From assembly GCF_002741035.1 (NCBI RefSeq), contig NZ_CP016808.1, forward strand, positions 6,124,501-6,188,500: 64,000 nt of DNA, given 5' to 3'. Each line of letters starts with the position of its first letter. The stretch's first letter is position 1. This document shows positions 1 to 7,411 of the stretch, piece by piece. Both the position numbers and the translations under genes were made by a program. Source of the DNA: Paenibacillus sp. BIHB 4019 (GTDB lineage Bacteria; Bacillota; Bacilli; Paenibacillales; Paenibacillaceae). Below the pieces are notes generated by a model that was not told the DNA's origin, did not search any database, and saw only the letters and a program-made list of their open reading frames with translations.

Positions 1-2263
1 CGAGCTGCTTGTGCCGCCGCAAAATATAGCTCAGCCGCATCGCATTTCCAACTACAGACACGGAGCTCAGCGCCATCGCTGCCCCTGCCATCCATGGTTC
101 TAGCAAACCGAAGGCGGCAAACGGCACAATACTGCTGTTATATAGGAAGGCAAGCAGCAAGTTCTGCTTAATATTGCGCACCGTCAGCCGGCTGATGCCC
201 AGCGCATCAACAATCGCGGTCATACGCGGCTGAAGCAGCGTTAAATGTCCGGCGGCGAGCGCCGCTTCCGTGCCATTGCCCATCGCAATGCCCACGTCGG
301 CAGCAGCAAGCGCAGGTGCATCATTCCAGCCGTCGCCAGCCATGCCGACCCGTTTGCCCGAACGTTTAAGCTGCTCTACGAGCTCCAGCTTCTGCTCAGG
401 CAGCAATCCGGCGAACACTTGCGTAATGCCTGCTTGGCGGGCGGCAGTATGAGCAGGAATTTGGTGGTCGCCTGTTGCGAGCATCACTTGCAATCCATAA
501 CGTTGAAGCTGCTGAACAGCAGCAAAGGAATGAGGTTTTACCCGATCCGCAAGCGAAATAGCCCCGATGAGCAGGCCATTTGACGCTACATATAACAGTG
601 TTTCTCCTCTTTTTTCCCGTTCTGTGCAAAAAGCAGCTAAAGCTGCGGCGACCTCCGCATTCGCTTTCCACTGTTCGGCTTTGGCAAAGGTTGCATTTCC
701 GACGGTTATTCGCCTGCGCTCCACTACCGCTTGAACGCCTTTGCCGGGAAAATAAACCGTTTCCGACGCGCCTGGCGGTGTCAACCCGACACGCCCCGCT
801 TCACGCCCTATCGCTTGCCCTAGCGGATGCGTGGAACCTGCTTCAGCGGCAGCGGCCAAACGCAGCACGGCTGAACGCGTCTGATTTGGCGCAGCCCATA
901 CGGCGCTAACTTGCGGGCTACCCTCGGTGAGCGTTCCGGTTTTGTCCAGCAGCAGCGTATTCAGCCGGGCGAGCCGCTCCAGCGCCCCGGCTTGTTTCAA
1001 CACAATGCCCTGCTTCGCCAGGCGGCCAGAAGCAATGACCAGTGAAATAGGCGCAGCAAGACCTAGTGCACATGGACAGGCGGCGAGCATAACGGCGACC
1101 CCGCAGCGGAAAGCTTGATGCCAATTGCCGGGGTCCAGCAGCACCAGCCAAAGCACAAAGGTAAAGACCGAAAGGGCGAGCATCGCCGGAACGAACCAAG
1201 CGGCCACCCGGTCCACCTGCTGCTGAATCGCAGATTTGGAGCGCTGCGCCTGACGAAGCAGCTCGCTAATGCGGCTGAGCAACGTCGCATGTCCCGCAGC
1301 GGTTGTACGGATGCGCTGCACCGCTCCCACATTCGTTGTTCCTGCCCAAATTCGGTCCCCCGCCCGTTTAACGACCGGCAAGCTTTCTCCTGTCAGCAGC
1401 GATTCATTCATATCGGTTTCCCCGCTCGTTAAAACGCCGTCAACCGGGACCGTCTCACCCGGGGCAATGCGCACGATTTCGCCTTCCCGTACGAAAGCGG
1501 TCTGTACATTGACCCACTGGCCTGCCCGTTCTACAGTTGCGGTTTGCACCTCCAATTGGCTGTATCCGCCCGCCTCATCCTGCGCCCGCGATGCAGCTGT
1601 CATCTCCAAATATTTGCCGAGCAGCACCGCGCTGATAACGACAGCAGAGGTTTCAAAATAAAGCGGCAGCGTATGTCCAGCGCCAAGCGCTTTTCCAGTC
1701 GGTAGACTAGAAAAAACAATATAATGGCTGTATAAATAAGCGGCAGACGTTCCTGCCGCGACCAACACGTCCATATTCGCTGCACGCGAACGCAGCGCAT
1801 GGTAAGCTCCAATATAAAAAGGCAGCCCAATGACGAATTGAACGATGGTAGCTAACGCGAGCTGGAGCCATGGATGCAGCAGCCAAGCCGGAATGGGGAG
1901 ACCGCTTAGCAAGGGCAGATGCTGGGTCATTCCAGCAAGCAGCGGCAGCGTAAGCAGCAGCGAGATCATAAGCCGGAGGCCAAGAACTCTGCGTTCCTGC
2001 TTCCACTGTTTTTTGCTGTGCTCGGCTGCCGAAGCTTGAAAGCCGATGTGCCCGATTTTCGCCATAATCTCCTCAGACCGCAAGCTTTCAGGCACAAATT
2101 GTACCCAAGCCGATCTTGCGGGATAGCTGACCGCGACCGATTGAACTCCCTCCATTTTGCCCACTGCTTTCTCGATTCGCGCAGCGCAAGCTGTACAGCT
2201 CATGCCGCCCACTGCATATTGCATCGTCACGCTATTTTCACTCTCATTATGCCGCTGCTCCAA
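1..2263 (-). CDS. copA: Copper-translocating P1B-type ATPase (CopA), 3' end cut by the window edge
   Basis: Reading the reverse complement gives one uninterrupted frame of 754 codons that runs off position 1. It has a single N-terminal heavy-metal domain with the metal site GMSCTAC, a TGES actuator motif, the intramembrane CPCALG metal motif, the DKTGTLTEG phosphorylation site, the HPLG nucleotide-binding motif and the GDGWNDAPAL hinge. CPC together with a CxxC domain points to Cu(I) export across the cytoplasmic membrane. Many Bacillus CopA proteins have two heavy-metal domains; here only one is seen. The first possible start is TTG at 2263; ATG at 2224 is an alternative just before the metal domain. 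No copZ or csoR is visible nearby. Only a few C-terminal residues are probably missing. Confidence 0.9.
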   Translation of the reverse strand, partial: MEQRHNESENSVTMQYAVGGMSCTACAARIEKAVGKMEGVQSVAVSYPARSAWVQFVPESLRSEEIMAKIGHIGFQASAAEHSKKQWKQERRVLGLRLMISLLLTLPLLAGMTQHLPLLSGLPIPAWLLHPWLQLALATIVQFVIGLPFYIGAYHALRSRAANMDVLVAAGTSAAYLYSHYIVFSSLPTGKALGAGHTLPLYFETSAVVISAVLLGKYLEMTAASRAQDEAGGYSQLEVQTATVERAGQWVNVQTAFVREGEIVRIAPGETVPVDGVLTSGETDMNESLLTGESLPVVKRAGDRIWAGTTNVGAVQRIRTTAAGHATLLSRISELLRQAQRSKSAIQQQVDRVAAWFVPAMLALSVFTFVLWLVLLDPGNWHQAFRCGVAVMLAACPCALGLAAPISLVIASGRLAKQGIVLKQAGALERLARLNTLLLDKTGTLTEGSPQVSAVWAAPNQTRSAVLRLAAAAEAGSTHPLGQAIGREAGRVGLTPPGASETVYFPGKGVQAVVERRRITVGNATFAKAEQWKANAEVAAALAAFCTEREKRGETLLYVASNGLLIGAISLADRVKPHSFAAVQQLQRYGLQVMLATGDHQIPAHTAARQAGITQVFAGLLPEQKLELVEQLKRSGKRVGMAGDGWNDAPALAAADVGIAMGNGTEAALAAGHLTLLQPRMTAIVDALGISRLTVRNIKQNLLLAFLYNSSIVPFAAFGLLEPWMAGAAMALSSVSVVGNAMRLSYILRRHKQL

Positions 2264-2524
2264 TTGCCCACCCGCCCTTTCGCCTTTCCACTACAGCTAA
2301 TTGCAAAAATTGTATATGTCCTCATAGCGCTCCAAGGTATTTATATCATCATATGTTCGGTGCGGGGCGGACATGTGTACAGGCTGAGAATGATAATATA
2401 GATGGTACAAGCAGTTAGAAGGGGAGGCTTTCTTTTGAAAGCAGGAGCGATAAAAACGTATTTATAAGAGTAATACATGTATATTTTCATTATAAAAAAG
2501 CTCTATCCTCCTTGGACTTATTTT

Positions 2525-2705
2525 GGTGCGAATGTGAAGCTCACATGAAAACCTCGGGGGATTCGCACCTCACAATTTGTCGAATAATGACGAAATCAAA
2601 CTCTTTTCAAAAATGTCAAGTTTTTTCTTATCTTGTTTTGATATTGTTTCGTTGAAAAAAGAGTTAATTAATGCCATGATGGGATTAATAAGCGATATTT
2701 TCGCT
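2525..2705 (+). promoter_or_regulatory. CRISPR leader with conserved inverted repeat
   Basis: This AT-rich stretch lies directly before the first CRISPR repeat, on the side expected for a type I-C leader. It holds an inverted repeat, GGTGCGAAT at 2525-2533 and ATTCGCACC at 2561-2569, enclosing a small palindrome (ATGTGA-AGC-TCACAT, 2532-2546) and a run of Gs. I recall similar GGTGCGAA...TTCGCACC leaders next to I-C arrays in Bacillus relatives. The promoter for the precursor RNA should lie here but I cannot place it with confidence. The 260 bases between this and copA hold no convincing gene. Confidence 0.7.
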
Positions 2706-3209
2706 GTCGCACTCCGTGTGGAGTGCGTGGATTGAAACCTTTGACATTTAGTGACAGTCAGATTAAGCGCGGTTGTCGCACTCCGTGTGGAGTGCGTGGA
2801 TTGAAACCTTCGAAGCATGGTATGAAAAGTTGTTCTCAATTGTCGCACTCCGTGTGGAGTGCGTGGATTGAAACATCTCTCCCCTTAGGTTTATATCCGC
2901 GGCTGCCGGTCGCACTCCGTGTGGAGTGCGTGGATTGAAACATGCTCGGACCAGATTAAACTTGTGATGTGCATGGTCGCACTCCGTATGGAGTGCGTGG
3001 ATTGAAACCGAATATTTTTTCTGCCATCATAACCATCTCCTTGTCGCACTCCGTATGGAGTGCGTGGATTGAAACTTCCAAGTCAGCAAGCGTGCCGTCG
3101 AGCCCCAATGTCGCACTCCGTATGGAGTGCGTGGATTGAAACAATCCTAGGCTGAAGAACTTACGGTCAACCGTTGGTCGCACTCCGTGTGGAGTGCGTG
3201 GATTGAAAC
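2706..3209 (+). CRISPR. CRISPR array, type I-C-like repeat, 8 repeats and 7 spacers, no cas genes nearby
   Basis: Eight 33-nt repeats start at 2706, 2775, 2842, 2909, 2976, 3043, 3110 and 3177. Each begins GTCGCACTCCG and ends GTGGATTGAAAC, with a 7-bp stem GCACTCC/GGAGTGC and a four-base loop. The start and end match the type I-C repeat family. Spacer 1 is 36 nt; spacers 2 to 7 are all 34 nt. Repeats 5 to 7 carry A instead of G in the loop (GTAT against GTGT). No cas gene lies in the window, although I-C cas genes usually sit just upstream of the leader; here copA does. The array is therefore an orphan, or relies on cas genes elsewhere. Confidence 0.97.
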
Positions 3210-3238
3210 TCGTTTGCACGTACTTATCCTTTACCAAA

Positions 3239-3255
3239 GTCGCATTCTATGCGAC
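3239..3255 (+). repeat. Decayed terminal CRISPR repeat
   Basis: The bases GTCGCATTCTATGCGAC resemble the first half of the CRISPR repeat and keep a hairpin (GTCGCAT/ATGCGAC with a 3-nt loop), but the GTGGATTGAAAC end is gone. It follows repeat 8 after a shortened 29-nt spacer (3210-3238). It marks the old, leader-distal end of the array and supports plus-strand orientation. Confidence 0.75.
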
Positions 3256-3381
3256 TAAAGAAAATAAAAAAATTCCCAATAAAATACAACCACCTATTAC
3301 TGATTTAATATAAGATGAACAGTACCTGCCCAAAACCGTAACAATCATGTAAATAGACCAAACGATGGGAGTGTCCATTAT

Positions 3382-3858
3382 ATGGGGATGATAGGAATCT
3401 ATTTAGCCGTTTACAATGAGCAAATTGAACAAATTGCTCAAGGTGAGCTTTTGATGGAGGAAATGGCACCAGATGCTTTTGGAAAATTGGATATTGATAA
3501 AGCATGGCAGGCTATTCACTATGTGTTATGCGAAGAAATCGATAATGGCTCGCCGCCCATAGGCTATGTAGTGCCTATGCTGGACGATCAAGCGCTAGAT
3601 TTTAGTGAGTTTGGCGCCTTCTATTTGAACCATAAGCAAGTCACGGAAGCTTCTATCGCCATCAGTGCCATTTCGGAGGCTGGTTTCAGAGAACGCTATT
3701 CGCTCGCCGCTCTGGTGGAAAATGCGATTTATCCTGTGGGAAGTGATGAGGATGAGCAGGAATTTTTTGATTATATATACGCCAATTTTGTTGAAATTGG
3801 ACTTTTCTACAGCAAAGCAGCCACGGAGGGCAAGGGTATTATTTTCTATATCTCTTAA
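3382..3858 (+). CDS. DUF1877 family protein (YfbM-like)
   Basis: This 158-residue acidic soluble protein begins MGMIGIYLAV, the typical opening of DUF1877 proteins, and has the family's mixed alpha/beta pattern ending in a short aromatic tail. The family has no established biochemical function. A ribosome binding site (GGGAG) lies about 10 bases before the ATG. It stands alone on the plus strand between the CRISPR array and a strong hairpin terminator, so it is probably a single-gene unit. There is no signal peptide or membrane segment. Confidence 0.8.
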   Translation: MGMIGIYLAVYNEQIEQIAQGELLMEEMAPDAFGKLDIDKAWQAIHYVLCEEIDNGSPPIGYVVPMLDDQALDFSEFGAFYLNHKQVTEASIAISAISEAGFRERYSLAALVENAIYPVGSDEDEQEFFDYIYANFVEIGLFYSKAATEGKGIIFYIS

Positions 3859-3900
3859 TCTGACCTTGCTTTCAACAACTGTGAACCTAGCTATCAAAAA

Positions 3901-3943
3901 AAGCAGCCTTGCAATCCGCCAACTAGCGGTTGCAAGGCTGCTT
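3901..3943. terminator. Bidirectional intrinsic terminator
   Basis: A 14-bp stem (AAGCAGCCTTGCAA and its complement) is flanked by A-rich sequence on the left and T-rich on the right. It lies between the convergent DUF1877 and rhodanese genes and can end both transcripts. Confidence 0.9.
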
Positions 3944-3962
3944 TTCATTTTAACGCTCTGTG

Positions 3963-4331
3963 CTACGCTCCAGTCACAATGGCTCCCGGCCAAGCGAGCA
4001 TGCCGCCCGTCATATTAGTGACAGAGTAGCCCTGTGGCGCGAGGAAGCCGCATACTTTGCCACTGCGTCCGCCGCTGCGGCAGACGAAAATAATATTTTC
4101 ATCCTTAGGCAGCTCATCCAAACGCTCCTGAATTTCAGACAATGGCAAGTGCGCTGCTTCGGCAATGTGCCCCTCTTCCCACTCGTCAAGCTCACGAACG
4201 TCAATTAAATGAAACTTTTCCTTATTATTCAGACGCGCCTCTACTTGCTCCGGCGTGATTTCGTTATACATCGTTACGTCAGCTCCTCCGAAAAAATCGT
4301 TTATGTGCATTGTAACTTTCGACGCCGCCAT
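3963..4331 (-). CDS. Rhodanese-like sulfurtransferase domain protein
   Basis: A 122-residue single rhodanese domain. The active-site loop CRSGGRSGK (about residues 83-91) carries the catalytic cysteine that would hold a persulfide. Upstream motifs LIDVRELDEWEEGHI and HLPLSEI are typical of the fold. Small single-domain rhodaneses move sulfane sulfur between thiols; the partner cannot be told from sequence. AGAGGAATGGAC gives a ribosome binding site before the ATG at 4331. It lies 59 bases downstream of the vWA operon on the same strand without a clear terminator between, so read-through expression is possible. Confidence 0.9.
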   Translation of the reverse strand: MAASKVTMHINDFFGGADVTMYNEITPEQVEARLNNKEKFHLIDVRELDEWEEGHIAEAAHLPLSEIQERLDELPKDENIIFVCRSGGRSGKVCGFLAPQGYSVTNMTGGMLAWPGAIVTGA

Positions 4332-4390
4332 TGTCCATTCCTCTAAACAAAACCAACATTCTAGCCTAGCAGCTTGTCAAAAATGCTATG

Positions 4391-7300
4391 CTACCGCTTG
4401 CCGCGCTTCTTCGCGGCAAGCAAACGATTGACCGTCGCCTGATTGCCAGCTGGCTTCCCCTCTGGATTCGCAGGCGGAGCTGACGATTGACTGCTTGTGC
4501 CTACAGATTTAAACTGCTGGACGTCTCGCTGTTGCTTGCCAGCCTGACCTTGTCCCTCCGGCCGCACAGCCTGGACTCGTTCTGTGCCACTGGCAGTGTG
4601 CGACGAATGGATCGCAGCTCGCTGCACGCCAGCAAGGTCTGCACCAGTACCCTTCGCCTGACCAGCTGCTGGCGAGGCAGAAGCCGCATCACTTGTGCCC
4701 GCATGCTCGCCATAAAAACCTGCGGTGCGGCTTTTCCGCTGCTGCAGCCTACTCATCGCACCTGAAGGTGCAGCGGCGACTGGCTCTTTCCTCTGCAAAC
4801 GTCCGCCCGCTAATCCGAGCCTCGCCAAAAGCATTCGCCCGATTCGATGCCAAGGCAGCGACAGCCGGCGCAGCAAAATGTCGAGCAGCCACAGCGCCAA
4901 AATCAATAGGAGCAGCTCACGGGTCCAATTATAAGGCTGCCTGGATTCTACGGGATTGAAGCGGTAAACCTCCTGCGGCGCATCCAGCGACAGCAGGCGT
5001 CCGCCAGTAGCGTTGGCAAGCTGCTGCAGCGCTTCTGTTCCATTTTCACCCGTCAATCGATACTCAGGCGAATAAGGAATGACAAACCCCGTCGTCGTGC
5101 CGCCGCCCGTATTTGGCGTTTCCGCTCCGCCCGCAGCAGCGGTCTCTTCATTGACTTGCATTAAATATACGCCCGGCTCAGACACCGGGAGGCTTGCCGC
5201 ATATTCGCCCGGAGCCGCGGGAAGCGGAGAAAGCGTCGTGCTTTTGCCCGCTTCGTCCGTGACCACAGCAGACAGCTTCGCTGCTGTATCACTGCCCTCG
5301 GTACGCAAGCGCAGCATCGCCTCTCGACCATCCAGTTCCGCTGAAGCTGAATAAGGCGTGCTCTCAAATTGGGGAAACGTCCATTTAATCCATTCGGCAA
5401 GCACATTTGGCAAGGCGGACCACTGCACCCAGTCTCGAGACCATTTTCCAGTCAAGTCGCTCGTCCAGGCTACCGTTCGTCCTGAGCCATAAGCCCAGCG
5501 TGCCAAAATCGGATCGCCTTGTGGGGATAGCAGCGCGACCTCTGCCGTTTCCTTCGATGTCGTTGCGATGTATGCCTGCAAATCCGGCAAGCCATTTTGC
5601 CACATCGTCGCCCAGCTTCCAGCTTGCCCGATGAGCGGCGGCGCATTTTGCTCCACAATATACGTTCGTGACATTAACACCGTCTCACGACTGAAAATAG
5701 CCGGAAGCGTGCTTTCATCGTTTGTAAAATAAAACCGTCCCTTTGCCTGCTTCGCAAGCTGCTCCAGCATCGCCTGATCCGCACCGTCTCCGACTGCAAC
5801 TGTAGACATCGTCATTTTATTGTCGACCATGCCTTGTGTCAGCGCAGCATATCCCGGATTAGAAGCCGATTGGCCATCGGTGAGCAAAATAATATGCTTG
5901 CGCTGTGCATCCATTTCCAGCAGCTTGTTGTATGCGGTATCCAGAGCCGGGAAAATTTCCGTGCCTCCTTCAGCCTGAATACCTTGGATTTTACCCAAAA
6001 CATCGTCGCGATCCGTCAGCTTGGTCGGCTCCACGATCCACCACGGCGTCGAGTCGAAGGCGACTACGCCTACCGAATCCTCGGGACGCATCAGCTCAAT
6101 CGTTCGCATCGCCGCTTCCTTAGCTAGCTCCAGCTTGCCGCCAGACATACTGCCGGAACGGTCAATTACTAATATCAAGCCGAGCGACGGAAGCTGACGC
6201 TTGCCCTTCAAATCCATGTAAACCGGCAGCGCCTTCTCGATAGGCGTTTGAAAATAGCCCCCCAAACCAAAGCTGTTGTCGCCGCCTAGCATGACTAGGC
6301 CGATGCCATAATCGCTGACCGCTTTGCCGAGCCACTCCATCGGTTTTGCCGCAATGCGGGTTGCCGGAACATTATTTAAAATAATGCTGTCATAAGCAGC
6401 ATATGAAGCCAGCTGTACAGACAGCCGCTCAGGCGGAATCGTCTCGTAACGAATAAGCGAGGCTTTCAAAGCTGCCTCCACATTGCCCGATGAGCCCGGC
6501 ACGCCTTCGACAATAAGCACAGCAGGCGGACCGCTAACTCTGCTGAACGCATAAGCAGTATTGTTCTGCTCTCGTTCATCGCCCTCGGCATATAGCTCGG
6601 CCCGGAAACGATGAAAGCCCGGTTCAAGCGCAGCGCTTTGCAGGGCAAAACGATTTTCGCCCGGCTCCAGCACGATATCACTTGTCGAAAGCTCACGGTT
6701 ATCTTCATAGAGCCTCAGCTTGGCCGTACCAGATGATGTGCTGTTAATCGTAAACTCAAACGTAAACTTCTCGCCCTGACGCAGCGTTTGCGGTACGTCC
6801 ATCGCTTCGAGCGAAGCGTCCACCCGCTGCGGGGCAGCTATCGGAACGACATCCACCTCAATGCCAGCATGCTTTAGCAGTTCCGCTTGGCGCAGCATGC
6901 TTCCGGCGTTTTCTGCGCCATCGGAGAGCAGCACGATTTTGCCGCCGCCGGCTTCATGCAGCATGCCAGACGCAAGGCGCAGCGCTTGAGACAGATCCGT
7001 GAAGTTTTCATTTACACCTGAACGGAACGTATATCGTTCCGCACTTGGAAGCTCATCAGGCGAGAGTACCTTATCGATGGCCGCATCCAGTCCGATGGAC
7101 ACAATTCCGCTTCGGTCCTCTTCGTCTTTCGCTGCCGAGGCTTTGGCAATCCACTCGCCTAAAGAGGCATCGGCATTGACGGATGCGGAGCGATCCGCTA
7201 CAAAAATAACGTTTCGCTGCTCGACACGCCAGTATGGCTGCACGCCAGCAGCGACCGCAATGACCAGCAGCAGGATGAGTGCGCGCAGCGCAATGGCTAT

Positions 7301-7411
7301 CTTTTTACGAGTGCCCTGCAGCCGCAGCGTACCTCGATTCATCCACCACACCGCCGCTGCCCACGGAATGAGAAGAAGAAGCGCCCAAGGTGAATCAGCC
7401 TGCATTCCCAC
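4391..7411 (-). CDS. Large membrane protein with two von Willebrand A-type domains and a GATase-like region
   Basis: The protein has 1006 residues. Two N-terminal membrane segments (about 8-24 and 38-57) precede a first vWA-like domain with DRSAS at 73-77. A beta-rich part follows (about 200-290), then a class I glutamine amidotransferase-like part without obvious catalytic residues (about 295-400). A full vWA domain with the metal site DRSGSMS lies at 417-423. A late membrane segment (about residues 835-855) leads to a Gln/Ser/Ala-rich low-complexity cytoplasmic tail. The GTG start at 7411 follows GGAGGT at good spacing and overlaps the previous gene by 17 bases. It is the last gene of the MoxR/vWA operon. 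Such proteins are thought to work with MoxR ATPases in assembling or inserting partners; no substrate is evident. Confidence 0.85.
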   Translation of the reverse strand: MGMQADSPWALLLLIPWAAAVWWMNRGTLRLQGTRKKIAIALRALILLLVIAVAAGVQPYWRVEQRNVIFVADRSASVNADASLGEWIAKASAAKDEEDRSGIVSIGLDAAIDKVLSPDELPSAERYTFRSGVNENFTDLSQALRLASGMLHEAGGGKIVLLSDGAENAGSMLRQAELLKHAGIEVDVVPIAAPQRVDASLEAMDVPQTLRQGEKFTFEFTINSTSSGTAKLRLYEDNRELSTSDIVLEPGENRFALQSAALEPGFHRFRAELYAEGDEREQNNTAYAFSRVSGPPAVLIVEGVPGSSGNVEAALKASLIRYETIPPERLSVQLASYAAYDSIILNNVPATRIAAKPMEWLGKAVSDYGIGLVMLGGDNSFGLGGYFQTPIEKALPVYMDLKGKRQLPSLGLILVIDRSGSMSGGKLELAKEAAMRTIELMRPEDSVGVVAFDSTPWWIVEPTKLTDRDDVLGKIQGIQAEGGTEIFPALDTAYNKLLEMDAQRKHIILLTDGQSASNPGYAALTQGMVDNKMTMSTVAVGDGADQAMLEQLAKQAKGRFYFTNDESTLPAIFSRETVLMSRTYIVEQNAPPLIGQAGSWATMWQNGLPDLQAYIATTSKETAEVALLSPQGDPILARWAYGSGRTVAWTSDLTGKWSRDWVQWSALPNVLAEWIKWTFPQFESTPYSASAELDGREAMLRLRTEGSDTAAKLSAVVTDEAGKSTTLSPLPAAPGEYAASLPVSEPGVYLMQVNEETAAAGGAETPNTGGGTTTGFVIPYSPEYRLTGENGTEALQQLANATGGRLLSLDAPQEVYRFNPVESRQPYNWTRELLLLILALWLLDILLRRLSLPWHRIGRMLLARLGLAGGRLQRKEPVAAAPSGAMSRLQQRKSRTAGFYGEHAGTSDAASASPAAGQAKGTGADLAGVQRAAIHSSHTASGTERVQAVRPEGQGQAGKQQRDVQQFKSVGTSSQSSAPPANPEGKPAGNQATVNRLLAAKKRGKR

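Noticed and set aside
1..2263. Suspicion that copA is frameshifted, because only short frames are obvious there
   Set aside because: Codon-by-codon reading of the minus strand gives one intact frame with all P-type ATPase motifs; it simply has no stop inside the window.
2437..2469. Ten-codon frame after a strong GGGGAGG site between copA and the CRISPR leader
   Set aside because: TTG AAA GCA ... TAA ends after ten codons. It may be a remnant start of a lost gene but nothing supports a product.
2570..3237. Open frames through the CRISPR array on both strands
   Set aside because: They translate the repeats over and over (for example SVWSAWIE or FNPRTPHGVRP) and have no gene-like character.
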